Below the pieces are notes generated by a model. It searched no databases and had not been told where the DNA came from. It worked only from the letters and a program-made list of their open reading frames with translations. From contig JAHHTM010000005.1 in NCBI GenBank assembly GCA_020024675.1, positions 1 to 22,153 on the forward strand: a stretch of 22,153 bases of DNA. The letters are read 5' to 3'. Position 1 is the first letter of the stretch, and every line of letters begins with the position of its first letter. Made by a program: the position numbers and the translations under genes. The stretch is from Muricomes sp. (lineage in GTDB: Bacteria > Bacillota > Clostridia > Lachnospirales > Lachnospiraceae). This document shows, one piece after another, positions 13,145-20,963 of the stretch.

Positions 13145-15412
13145 TTATTTCCTATTTCTTTTCATATACAAAATTCTTACAGCATTAAGGATACAAATCA
13201 TAGCAACTCCAGTATCTGCAAAAACAGCCATCCACATATTTGCCATGTGTAAAAGCCCAAGAAGCATTACAATTCCTTTTACAGCTAATGCGAAAATAAC
13301 ATTTTGTCTTGCGATCCTTCTTGTCGTTCGTGCTATTTTAAGCGACTGTGGAACTGCTTCGAGAGATGAAGTCATAAACACTACATCTGCCGCCTCAATA
13401 GCAGCATCTGCCCCGCTTCCCATTGCTGCACCAACATCTGCTCCTGCAAGAACAGGTGCATCATTTATACCATCACCTACAAACATGACTCTTCCATTAT
13501 TTCTTCTTATTTTTGCAAGTATAGAAACCTTGTCCTCTGGCAAAAGTTTTGCATATACCTCATTTATTCCTGTAACTTCTGCTACTTCTTTTGCGTTTTG
13601 CTCCTCATCCCCAGTAAGCATAGCTGTATAAATTCCAAGTTTTTTTAATTCTGCAAAAACTTTTTTTGCCTCTGGTTTTATTACATCTGAAATTACAATT
13701 CTTCCAGCATATTCATCTTCTTTTGCTAAAAATACTTCTGTTCCAGCATATTTTTCCTGATCTTCTTTCACTGTAATGCCGTATAATTCAAGGAGCTGTC
13801 TATTTCCACATAAAATTCTCTGATCTGCCATCTTTGCACAGACACCTTTTCCTGGAATTTCTTCAACATCACTTATATCCACCGGAGTAAGATTCTGGTT
13901 TTTAGCAGCCTCTAGAATACTTCCTGCAATCGGATGTGTTGAATTTTTTTCGCATCCTGCTGCCATAGCTAATAGCTCTTCTTTTGTTATTTTACCAGAA
14001 GAAACCACTTTTTGCACCTCAAAACAGCCTTTTGTAACAGTACCTGTTTTGTCCATTACAATTGCTTTTACTTCTTGAAGGGATTCAATTGATGCTCCCC
14101 CCTTAAATAGAATTCCTTTTTTAGAACCAGCTCCTATTCCTGCAAAAAATGCAAGCGGTACACTAAGAACTAATGCACATGGACAGCTTATCACCAAAAA
14201 TGTTAATGCTGTATAAACCCAGTAATTCCATTCACCTGTAATTATAGACGGAATCACGGCAACTGCCAACGCAAGTATTACCACAAACGGAGTATATACT
14301 TTTGAAAATCTTGTAATAAAACGATCGATCTTTGGTTTTCCAGCCGCAGCATTTTCTACCGCATCCAAAATTCTTGTTACCATTGAATCTTTTAATATAT
14401 GCTCCACTTTCATTGTAAGCACACCGGAAAGATTTACGCATCCGGAAATCACCTGACTGTTTTCTTCTACCGCTACCGGTACTGGTTCTCCTGTAACAGG
14501 TGAAGTATCAATACGACTGTTACCACTTAATACTACACCATCCAATGGTATTCTGTCACCTGGTCGTACTATAAGAACATCACCAACCATTGCATCTTTT
14601 GCTGGAATTTCTTCTACTTTACCTTCACATACCTTATTTACTACCTCTGGTCTAAGATCCACAGCCTCCATAATCTGGCTTCGACTTCTTGCAACAGCAA
14701 TATCTTCAAAAAATTCTCCGATACGATAAAACAGCATAACTCCAAGTGCCTCGGTATATTCACCAATAATAAATGCGCCAATGGTAGCAATACTCATAAG
14801 AAAATTTTCATCGAAAACCTGTCCTTTAAACAGATTTTTTACTGCTGTTTTTACAACATTCCAACCAAGCATCAGATAGCCGGCTACGTAAATGAAAACT
14901 GAAACTTCAGTTGAGATTTTTTGTGCAATAATTGCTGCTATCAACACTAGAAATCCTGTTCCAATGCACATAAGTTCCTTTTTCCATTCCGGAAAAATAT
15001 CTTTAAGGTCTGTTTTTTCTTTTTCGTCCTCTCGTTTACGTACTTCAACGCCTTCTTCAATTGAACTACAGATTTCCTGTAAAACAGGAAGCAGATCTTC
15101 TTCCACATTTGATACAATCTGTAATTGTTTTGTTGGAAAAATGATATTCGCAAAATCTACTTGTGGAAGCTCTTGTATTCTCCGTTCCATTTTAGCAGCA
15201 CAATTCGCACATCCCAAATTTTCCAAAATATATACTTTTTTTTCTATACGATCGTACGTGTGATCTAACTGTCTTCGTTCTACTTTTTCATGGTCGTGAT
15301 GATGAGTACAACACGCTTCTTCATGGTCGTGATGATGAGTACAACACGCTTCTTCATGGTCGTGATGATGAACACAGACTTCTTCCATTTCATATTGTAA
15401 TTTATTTTCCAT
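13145..15412 (-). CDS. cadA: P1B-type heavy-metal ATPase (Zn/Cd/Pb exporter) with repeat-expanded His/Cys N-terminus
   Basis: A 755-residue CadA/ZntA-type pump. Residues 14-41 contain three His-rich units (HHHDHE) separated by EACCT, then a heavy-metal-associated domain with GCANC (C68, C71). Further on are the actuator motif TGEP, the CPC metal site (C410, C412) in the sixth membrane segment, phosphorylated Asp454 in DKTGT, the HP motif at 493-494, and GDGINDAP. The last membrane segments carry the Lys and Asp (VKGIVM, VFADTG) used by Zn/Cd/Pb ATPases. It exports divalent soft metals across the cytoplasmic membrane with ATP. The start at 15412 follows AGGAGG. It is the first gene of the run with the ArsR sensor and stands directly behind a promoter-operator. 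Confidence 0.95.
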   Translation of the reverse strand: MENKLQYEMEEVCVHHHDHEEACCTHHHDHEEACCTHHHDHEKVERRQLDHTYDRIEKKVYILENLGCANCAAKMERRIQELPQVDFANIIFPTKQLQIVSNVEEDLLPVLQEICSSIEEGVEVRKREDEKEKTDLKDIFPEWKKELMCIGTGFLVLIAAIIAQKISTEVSVFIYVAGYLMLGWNVVKTAVKNLFKGQVFDENFLMSIATIGAFIIGEYTEALGVMLFYRIGEFFEDIAVARSRSQIMEAVDLRPEVVNKVCEGKVEEIPAKDAMVGDVLIVRPGDRIPLDGVVLSGNSRIDTSPVTGEPVPVAVEENSQVISGCVNLSGVLTMKVEHILKDSMVTRILDAVENAAAGKPKIDRFITRFSKVYTPFVVILALAVAVIPSIITGEWNYWVYTALTFLVISCPCALVLSVPLAFFAGIGAGSKKGILFKGGASIESLQEVKAIVMDKTGTVTKGCFEVQKVVSSGKITKEELLAMAAGCEKNSTHPIAGSILEAAKNQNLTPVDISDVEEIPGKGVCAKMADQRILCGNRQLLELYGITVKEDQEKYAGTEVFLAKEDEYAGRIVISDVIKPEAKKVFAELKKLGIYTAMLTGDEEQNAKEVAEVTGINEVYAKLLPEDKVSILAKIRRNNGRVMFVGDGINDAPVLAGADVGAAMGSGADAAIEAADVVFMTSSLEAVPQSLKIARTTRRIARQNVIFALAVKGIVMLLGLLHMANMWMAVFADTGVAMICILNAVRILYMKRNRK
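15288..15383 (-). repeat. cadA: 33-bp tandem repeat inside cadA encoding His/Cys metal-binding units
   Basis: Two identical 33-bp units (15288-15320, 15321-15353) are followed by a degenerate 30-bp copy (15354-15383). Each full unit encodes 11 residues including HHHDH and CC. The exact DNA identity of the first two points to recent duplication. Confidence 0.93.
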
Positions 15413-15429
15413 AGATTTCCTCCTGTTTA

Positions 15430-15455
15430 AACATATGAATAACTGTTCATATGTT
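15430..15455. promoter_or_regulatory. ArsR/SmtB-type 12-2-12 operator before cadA
   Basis: AACATATGAA (15430-15439) and TTCATATGTT (15446-15455) are perfect inverted arms. Read as 12-2-12 there is one mismatch, and the core matches the TGAAyA...TGTTCA pattern of SmtB/CadC sites. It lies between the -10 box and the ribosome binding site, over the likely transcription start. Confidence 0.85.
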
Positions 15456-15456
15456 C

Positions 15457-15485
15457 ATATAATCATATTGCATTCTAAATGTCAA
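15457..15485 (-). promoter_or_regulatory. Sigma-A promoter of the cadA operon
   Basis: On the minus strand a perfect TTGACA (15485-15480), a 17-base spacer and TTATAT (15462-15457) are followed at once by the operator. It would be strong when the repressor releases DNA. Confidence 0.85.
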
Positions 15486-15587
15486 TACATTTTTATGATT
15501 TCCTAATTTTTTAAATTATGATATGATAAAGCGTGATTATAAATCAAAAAATAAGATACTACGTATACTTATATTATAGGAGGAATC

Positions 15588-16643
15588 ATGAAGAAATTAT
15601 TTAACCGAATTTTTATAGACGGTTTGAGTGGTATGGCTCAAGGTCTGTTTGCCACATTGATCATCGGAACAATCCTACAACAGATTGGACTTCTTCTAGG
15701 AGGTACAATCGGTAATTTACTCTATACGATTGGAAAAACTTCTGCATCACTAACTGGCGCCGGAATCGGTGTTGGTGTTGCCTGTAAACTTGGCGCCACA
15801 CATCTTGTTACGGTATCCGCACTTAGTGTTGGTATGATTGGTGCTTTTGCCAGTAAACTCCTTGCGGGAGAATTATTAAAATCATCTGCCATTTTTCTTG
15901 TCGGACCAGGAGAACCTCTCGGTGCCTTTATTGCATCTTATATTGCCGTCGAAATCGGGCTTCTCGTATCCGAAAAAACAAAACTTGATATTCTTATCAC
16001 ACCAATCATATCCATTGGTGCCGGAGCGACAACCGGTCTTATACTTGGCCCTTCACTTTCCCGCTTTATGAACTGGGTTGGATCACTTATCAACTGGGGT
16101 ACGAATCAGCAGCCTTTTATTATGGGCATTGTTGTTTCTGTTCTTATGGGAATGGCTCTTACACTTCCAATCAGTTCTGCTGCACTTGCTGTTATTTTAA
16201 ATCTTTCCGGACTGGCCGCCGGAGCAGCCACAATCGGATGCTGTTGTAACATGGTAGGATTTGCTGTGGCAAGTTACCGTGAAAATAAATTGGGAGGGCT
16301 TCTGGCCCAAGGCATCGGTACTTCCATGCTACAAATTCCTAATATTGTAAAACGTCCTATCATCTGGCTTCCGGCTATCTTGTCCAGTGCCATTTTAGGT
16401 CCTATAGGAACAATGGTTCTTCATATGACCAACAATGCCACAGGAGCTGGAATGGGTACTGCCGGTCTTGTAGGACAAATTATGACATGGCAGGTAATGA
16501 CTGCATACGAATCAGATATGACTGTATTATTAAAAATTTTTATTATACAGATTCTTCTCCCTGCAGTTGTCACACTTGGCATTTCTGAATATATGAGAAA
16601 GCACAAACTCATCCGTTATGGAGATATGACGCTTCATTTATAA
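15588..16643 (+). CDS. PTS IIC-like membrane protein of the PfoR family
   Basis: A 351-residue, very hydrophobic protein with about 8-10 membrane segments. It starts directly at a membrane-associated helix (FIDGLSGMAQGLFATLIIGTI). It contains GAGIGVGVACKLGA, LVGPGEPLGAFIA, a Cys triplet in GCCCNMVGFAVASYRENK, and GAGMGTAGLVGQI. This matches the PTS_EIIC_2/PfoR group, named from the Clostridium perfringens protein once linked to perfringolysin O regulation. These are sugar-PTS IIC-like proteins found without IIA and IIB domains, as here. Substrate and energy coupling are unknown. AGGAGG lies 6 bases before the ATG. No convincing -35/-10 pair was seen in 15490-15587. The gene diverges from cadA. 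Confidence 0.85.
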   Translation: MKKLFNRIFIDGLSGMAQGLFATLIIGTILQQIGLLLGGTIGNLLYTIGKTSASLTGAGIGVGVACKLGATHLVTVSALSVGMIGAFASKLLAGELLKSSAIFLVGPGEPLGAFIASYIAVEIGLLVSEKTKLDILITPIISIGAGATTGLILGPSLSRFMNWVGSLINWGTNQQPFIMGIVVSVLMGMALTLPISSAALAVILNLSGLAAGAATIGCCCNMVGFAVASYRENKLGGLLAQGIGTSMLQIPNIVKRPIIWLPAILSSAILGPIGTMVLHMTNNATGAGMGTAGLVGQIMTWQVMTAYESDMTVLLKIFIIQILLPAVVTLGISEYMRKHKLIRYGDMTLHL

Positions 16644-16659
16644 AAAAAGAGTGAATCCA

Positions 16660-16688
16660 CTGACAGGTCTCTTCTTTTATGCTATACT
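16660..16688 (+). promoter_or_regulatory. relQ: Promoter of relQ
   Basis: CTGACA (16660-16665), a 17-base spacer and TATACT (16683-16688) lie just after the PfoR-like gene, giving relQ its own transcript with a short leader. Confidence 0.7.
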
Positions 16689-16720
16689 AGAATAAGTTAA
16701 ATAAGAGGAGGTTTGCTACA

Positions 16721-17473
16721 TTGGAAAACGAGCAGCCGGTACAAAAAGCATTACAAAAATATGAAGATGTTGACAGTTGGAAAACCGTCATCTTTTTATA
16801 CAATTCCGCACTCAAAGAAGTGGGAACGAGACTTGAGATTCTCAATGATGAATTTCAGCATGTACATCAGTACAATCCGATCGAACATATTAAAACCCGC
16901 ATCAAAACACCAGAAAGCATTGTAAAAAAATTAAAACGATACGGAAAAGAGACATCCATTGAAAACATGGTTAAATATGTAAATGATATTGCTGGTGTCA
17001 GATTGATCTGTTCTTTTACATCTGATATTTATCAACTTGCCGAAATGATCGGTAATCAAAGTGATCTTAAAGTCCTTTCTATTAAAGACTATATTAAAAA
17101 GCCAAAAGAAAGTGGATATAAGAGTTATCATATGCTCGTATCCGTTCCGATCTTTTTGTCTGACAGTGTTGTACACACAAAAGTGGAAATTCAGATTCGA
17201 ACGATAGCCCTGGATTTCTGGGCGAGCCTCGAACACAAAATTTTTTATAAATTTGAAGGAAATGCTCCTGATTATATCAGCCAGGATTTACGAGAATGTG
17301 CAAAAATGGTTTCTGAACTGGATGATAAAATGCTTTCACTTAACAATGCCATTCAGGCTTGTCTTGTTGAAGGAACTAATGAAATTAGTGCACCACCATT
17401 AGAAGAGATTACAGAAAACGTAATTGGCAATCGCCGTCCACATGGTAAATTTGTCCACACCAGAAAACTCTGA
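16721..17473 (+). CDS. relQ: Small alarmone synthetase, RelQ/YjbM-type GTP pyrophosphokinase
   Basis: A 250-residue single-domain (p)ppGpp synthetase. The synthetase motifs are IKTPESIVKKLKRYG, YVNDIAGVRLICSFTSDIY, KKPKESGYKSYHMLV and VEIQIRTIALDFWASLEHK, including the Glu of EIQIRT and the GYKSYH nucleotide motif. There is no HD, TGS or ACT domain. It would transfer pyrophosphate from ATP to GDP or GTP in stress, forming a tetramer as RelQ does. The start is TTG at 16721, nine bases after AGAGGAGG; no better ATG precedes the homology. About 40 C-terminal residues after LNNAIQACLVEG look disordered and Pro/Arg-containing. A small acidic protein gene follows after 30 bases. Confidence 0.93.
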   Translation: MENEQPVQKALQKYEDVDSWKTVIFLYNSALKEVGTRLEILNDEFQHVHQYNPIEHIKTRIKTPESIVKKLKRYGKETSIENMVKYVNDIAGVRLICSFTSDIYQLAEMIGNQSDLKVLSIKDYIKKPKESGYKSYHMLVSVPIFLSDSVVHTKVEIQIRTIALDFWASLEHKIFYKFEGNAPDYISQDLRECAKMVSELDDKMLSLNNAIQACLVEGTNEISAPPLEEITENVIGNRRPHGKFVHTRKL

Positions 17474-17503
17474 TTTTATATTGTTACAAAGGAGGATCAT
17501 CCT

Positions 17504-17770
17504 ATGTTCCGTTTATGGGGAAAAGAGATGAAAGAAAATCGTCTAGTGCGCGATACTGTGATCTGTGAGGATTCTGACGATACACGTACTCATAAAATAT
17601 TTCGTGCCCTCGATCAGATTTGTTACGAATTTGATCTTAGCAAACCAATTTGGTTAGAAACTACCATATCAGAATTCAAAAAACATGCAAAAGCAAGATT
17701 TTATCAAGATAATTTCGTTGATGAAATTGATTTTGATTATTTGGAAATCGAAATCATTGAAGAAGGCTAA
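17504..17770 (+). CDS. Small acidic protein of unknown function downstream of relQ
   Basis: An 88-residue protein that I do not recognise as a named family. It begins with a short basic/aromatic stretch (MFRLWGKEMKENRLVRD), then HKIFRALDQICYEFDLSKPIWL and SEFKKHAKARFYQDNF, and ends in a strongly acidic FDYLEIEIIEEG. It has no signal peptide or membrane segment. The ATG is preceded by AAAGGAGG with good spacing, and codon use is like its neighbours, so it is real. It lies 30 bases after relQ with no terminator between, so it is probably co-transcribed. A regulatory or partner role for the synthetase is possible but not shown. Confidence 0.75.
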   Translation: MFRLWGKEMKENRLVRDTVICEDSDDTRTHKIFRALDQICYEFDLSKPIWLETTISEFKKHAKARFYQDNFVDEIDFDYLEIEIIEEG

Positions 17771-17882
17771 GATATTTTAGCTGACACCACCACTAGATAA
17801 TATAATAATAATTTTCTAAGAAAGAAGCGTATCCTGATATGCCCCCTGTCAAGTAGACAGGTCAAATATCTAATGTAACGTG

Positions 17883-17922
17883 TAGAAAAACGATCACACA
17901 GATTTGTGTGGTCGTTTTTCTA
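17883..17922 (+). terminator. Terminator of the relQ transcript
   Basis: An 18-bp stem with one G-T wobble (17883-17900 with 17905-17922) around the loop GATT; the arms carry A- and T-runs (GAAAAACGA, TCGTTTTTC). It lies about 110 bases after the small acidic protein gene and could work in both directions. Confidence 0.85.
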
Positions 17923-17970
17923 TGCACACCATCTAATTTCTCTTCGTATGCATATTTCCCTTGCAATAAA

Positions 17971-18020
17971 ATACCCCCTAAGTAGATTTTTGTTATTTGC
18001 CTTGTCTACTTAAGGGGTAT
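17971..18020 (-). terminator. Terminator of the permease-kinase-ung operon
   Basis: ATACCCCCTAAGTAGA (17971-17986) pairs with 18005-18020 with one mismatch around an 18-base loop. On the minus strand it is followed by TTTTATT, and it lies 15 bases after the ung stop. Confidence 0.75.
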
Positions 18021-18035
18021 CATAGCACCTTTTTG

Positions 18036-18722
18036 TTATCTCTCTATTTCTGATTCTTCTATCTGCCAGTCAATTGGAGAACATCCATGTTCTTTTAAAA
18101 ACTGATTTGTCTTACTAAACGGATGACTTCCAAAAAATCCTCTATAGGAAGATAATGGACTAGGGTGTGGTGCTTCCAGTATAAGATGCTGTGGATTATT
18201 CAGCATTGGCTTTTTACTTCTGGCATTTGATCCCCACAATATAAATACAATCGGACGATCCTGATTATTCAGCACTTGTATCGCAGCATCTGTAAATTTT
18301 TCCCATCCAATTCCTTTATGCGAATTCGCCTGATGTGCACGCACTGTAAGTACTGTATTAAGCATTAACACCCCTTGTTTTGCCCACTTTGTAAGACATC
18401 CATGAGACGGAATCGTACATCCTAGATCATCATGAAGTTCTTTGTAAATATTAACAAGTGACGGTGGAACTTCAACACCTTTCTTTACTGAAAAACAAAG
18501 TCCATGGGCCTGCCCATAGTTATGATACGGATCCTGCCCTAATATTACTACCTTCACTTCACTAAGTGGTGTAAAATGAAATGCATTAAATAAATCTTCC
18601 GCTGGTGGAAAAACTTTATTTGTCTTGTATTCTTTATTTACTGTATCAAACAACTGACGATAATATGGTTTTTTAAATTCATCTTTTAGTGCTTCATACC
18701 ATTCCCCACTAATTCCACTCAT
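18036..18722 (-). CDS. ung: Uracil-DNA glycosylase (family 1)
   Basis: A 228-residue protein near the usual Ung length. It has the water-activating motif GQDPYH (residues 62-67, Asp64), the uracil-stacking GLCFS, LLNTVLTVRAHQANSH, and the minor-groove HPSPLS loop (186-191). It removes uracil from DNA. The start at 18722 was chosen because GGAG lies 8 bases upstream and MSGISGEWYEAL matches the family start; an in-frame start at 18806 would overlap the kinase gene and add 28 unlike residues. It is the last gene of the minus-strand operon, 31 bases after the kinase, with no functional link to it that I can see. Confidence 0.96.
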   Translation of the reverse strand: MSGISGEWYEALKDEFKKPYYRQLFDTVNKEYKTNKVFPPAEDLFNAFHFTPLSEVKVVILGQDPYHNYGQAHGLCFSVKKGVEVPPSLVNIYKELHDDLGCTIPSHGCLTKWAKQGVLMLNTVLTVRAHQANSHKGIGWEKFTDAAIQVLNNQDRPIVFILWGSNARSKKPMLNNPQHLILEAPHPSPLSSYRGFFGSHPFSKTNQFLKEHGCSPIDWQIEESEIER

Positions 18723-18753
18723 ATCCTTTACTCCTTTTGTATATATATAATTT

Positions 18754-20271
18754 TTATTTCTTGTCGCTTTTTTCCTCCGGGCATCCATCGTGGAGTACAC
18801 ATGCATCTAATTCAAACCAGAATTGTACTCCATTATTAAAGTTTTTGACACCATATCCTCTGTGGAAAGATTCCATGATAGCTTTTACAATGGAAAGGCC
18901 AATTCCATTTCCACCATACAAACGTGTATGTGCCTTGTCTACTTTATAAAATTTGTCCCATAATTTCGGAATGTCCTCTTCCGGAATAGGATTTCCACTA
19001 TTGAATACAGAAACTTTTACGATTTCTCCTTCTGAAACAACTCTGATTTCGATTCTTTTTTCATTATCTACATGATGAATTGCATTTGTTATATAATTTC
19101 GTAATACTTGCTCTGTCTTAAACTCATCTGCCCAGACATAAACCGTCTCATCTGCAATAAAATCTACTTTTGCTTCGGCCTGTCTAAATAAAAGTTCACA
19201 ACTTGATAATACTCCTCTTATAAGTCCCACCAGATCAAATCTTTCATACTCCTGAGCTCCATTTCCAAATTCTAATTCATTTAAGATCAGAAGATTTTTT
19301 ACCATCTTATTCATCTTCGCCGCTTCATCCATGATCACGTCACAATAATATGCACGGCTTTCCGGATCTTCTGAAATTCCTTCCTTCAGCCCTTCTGCAT
19401 ATCCTTGAATCAAAGCAATCGGCGTTTTTAGCTCATGAGAAACGTTTCCTAGGAATTCATTTCTCATAGTTTCTACTTTTTCTTTTTGCTCAATATCTTT
19501 TTGAAGTTGGTTATTGGCACTTTTTAATTCAGAAATTGTCTTTTCAAGATGATCTGACATAATATTAAAGTTATTTCCAAGAACCCCTATTTCATTGTCT
19601 CCACCACTTGTATATCTGGCATCGAAATCCAGTTTCGTCATGCGTTTTGAAAGTTCTGCAAGCTCCTTGATTGGATCTGATATTCTTCTTGCCAATACCC
19701 ACACAAGTATTCCTCCTAAAACACCTGCAATCACTCCAATATAAATAAGAAAAGTATTTGCAAGATCTGCATTTTCGCGAATACTGTCAAGTGGAGTACG
19801 CATAACATAATTAGACCCGTCTGGAAGTTCCCCGATCATCGTAAGATATTCTGCCTGAATAACCGTATCTTTCTTATTCTGGTAAATCACATACTCCTCT
19901 GTCACTTTTATTACTTTTCGGTTTTCCTGATTTTTTTCAACAACATTTGAAAAAAGCTCAAAATATAGTGTCTGGTATTTTGGACTGTTATCTACAACAG
20001 TAGACAATTTTCCGTCTGGTCCGATTACAAGAAGTGAGATATTTTCTTTTTCTGTAAGAGAACTTAATTTGCTTTCTAACTGCTTCGTATCCAGCTGATG
20101 TTTTGATGTAGATGTTTTTAGAATATGATGTATTTCCACCAGATCTCTTTGCTTGTGCATAATATAAAATCGTTCAAGAAATCCGGTGTTTAATCCAAGT
20201 ACAAACACAAAAACAAAGACAAGAAGACTTACAAACACTATGATCATCTGCTGTGTGATTGATTTTTTCAT
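18754..20271 (-). CDS. HAMP-domain sensor histidine kinase
   Basis: A 505-residue membrane kinase. The first membrane segment is about residues 9-29, followed by an extracytoplasmic sensor of about 140 residues with a PAS/Cache-like look (LLVIGPDGKLSTVV). The second segment is about 173-195, a HAMP linker 196-247, and a coiled coil 245-270. The H-box is FLGNVSHELKTP (His279). The ATPase domain has the N-box VLRNYITNAIHHV, the F-box-like KLWDKFYKVD and GGNGIGLSIV. It would phosphorylate the response regulator encoded upstream, with an ATGA overlap of 4 bases. The signal is unknown. GAGG precedes the ATG inside the regulator gene. A Cys/acidic tail (VLHDGCPEEKSDKK) follows the ATPase domain. 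Confidence 0.94.
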   Translation of the reverse strand: MKKSITQQMIIVFVSLLVFVFVFVLGLNTGFLERFYIMHKQRDLVEIHHILKTSTSKHQLDTKQLESKLSSLTEKENISLLVIGPDGKLSTVVDNSPKYQTLYFELFSNVVEKNQENRKVIKVTEEYVIYQNKKDTVIQAEYLTMIGELPDGSNYVMRTPLDSIRENADLANTFLIYIGVIAGVLGGILVWVLARRISDPIKELAELSKRMTKLDFDARYTSGGDNEIGVLGNNFNIMSDHLEKTISELKSANNQLQKDIEQKEKVETMRNEFLGNVSHELKTPIALIQGYAEGLKEGISEDPESRAYYCDVIMDEAAKMNKMVKNLLILNELEFGNGAQEYERFDLVGLIRGVLSSCELLFRQAEAKVDFIADETVYVWADEFKTEQVLRNYITNAIHHVDNEKRIEIRVVSEGEIVKVSVFNSGNPIPEEDIPKLWDKFYKVDKAHTRLYGGNGIGLSIVKAIMESFHRGYGVKNFNNGVQFWFELDACVLHDGCPEEKSDKK

Positions 20272-20948
20272 GACTGTACCTCAAATTTATATCCCATAAC
20301 CCAAATTGTTTTTATGAGTTCTCCTTTTTCTCCTAACTTGCTGCGTAATTTCTTTACATGTGTATCAATTGTTCTTGCGTCTCCAAAATAATCATAGTTC
20401 CATACATTGTTTAATATTTTTTCTCTTGAAAGTGCGATTCCTTGATTTTCCATAAAATAAGTTAAAAGCTCAAATTCCTTGAAACTAAGCTCGATTACTT
20501 GATCATCGATTTTCACAATATGTGCTGACTTATCAATGACAATACCGCCTGCACTTATCACGCTTTCTTCCTCTGTATCTTGTGTACGTCTTAAAATTGC
20601 CTCTACTCTGGCTACAAGAATTTTCGGACTGAATGGTTTTGATATATACTCATCTACACCTAGTTCAAATCCTAAAAGTTCATCTTTTTCTTCTCCTCTT
20701 GCCGTAAGCATAATTACAGGTGTTTCGGAATGTTCTCTAATCTCACGTAATACTTCCCATCCATCCATCTTTGGCATCATAACATCAAGGATCACAAGTG
20801 CAATATTTTTTTCGTTATAAAAAATATCCATGGCTTCCACACCATCGCCTGCTTCTATAACCGAATATCCTTGTCTTACAAGGAAATCCTTTACAAGTTT
20901 TCTCATTCTTACTTCATCATCTACAACTAAAATTTTAATTTTGTCCAT
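20268..20948 (-). CDS. OmpR/PhoB-family response regulator
   Basis: A 226-residue regulator. The receiver domain (1-120) has the acidic pair DD at 10-11, phosphoacceptor Asp55 in LDVMMPKMDGWE, the conserved Thr in MLTAR, and Lys in ISKPFSP. The C-terminal winged helix has ELSFKEFELLTYF and DTHVKKLRSKLGE with VWGYK-like VMGYKFE at the end. It is a transcription factor for the cognate kinase, which overlaps its stop codon. AGGAG lies 8 bases before the ATG. It is 15 bases downstream of the permease gene, so the transporter and sensor are in one operon, which suggests that the two components may control or be controlled by the transporter. Confidence 0.95.
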   Translation of the reverse strand: MDKIKILVVDDEVRMRKLVKDFLVRQGYSVIEAGDGVEAMDIFYNEKNIALVILDVMMPKMDGWEVLREIREHSETPVIMLTARGEEKDELLGFELGVDEYISKPFSPKILVARVEAILRRTQDTEEESVISAGGIVIDKSAHIVKIDDQVIELSFKEFELLTYFMENQGIALSREKILNNVWNYDYFGDARTIDTHVKKLRSKLGEKGELIKTIWVMGYKFEVQS

Positions 20949-20963
20949 TTATTTTTCTCCTAA

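Larger units (their letters stand above)
17835..18022. mobile_element. Possible MITE or IS remnant with imperfect terminal inverted repeats
   Basis: The left end (from 17835, TGATATGCCCC, then AAGTAGACAGGTCAAATA) and the reverse complement of the right end (from 18022, TGATACCCC, then AAGTAGACAAGGCAAATA) resemble each other over about 33 bases with small gaps. The 188-bp unit starts with TG, ends with CA and encodes nothing. No clear target duplication was found. It contains two hairpin terminators. Confidence 0.4.

Noticed and set aside
15288..15383. Short CRISPR-like array
   Set aside because: The repeats are directly adjacent without unique spacers and are in frame inside cadA, encoding His/Cys units.
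16644..16680. Terminator after the PfoR-like gene
   Set aside because: Only a 5-bp AAGAG/CTCTT pairing with a long loop was found, too weak to call.
18723..18806. Earlier start of uracil-DNA glycosylase at 18806
   Set aside because: It would overlap the kinase gene and has no site; the ATG at 18722 has GGAG and matches the usual protein start.
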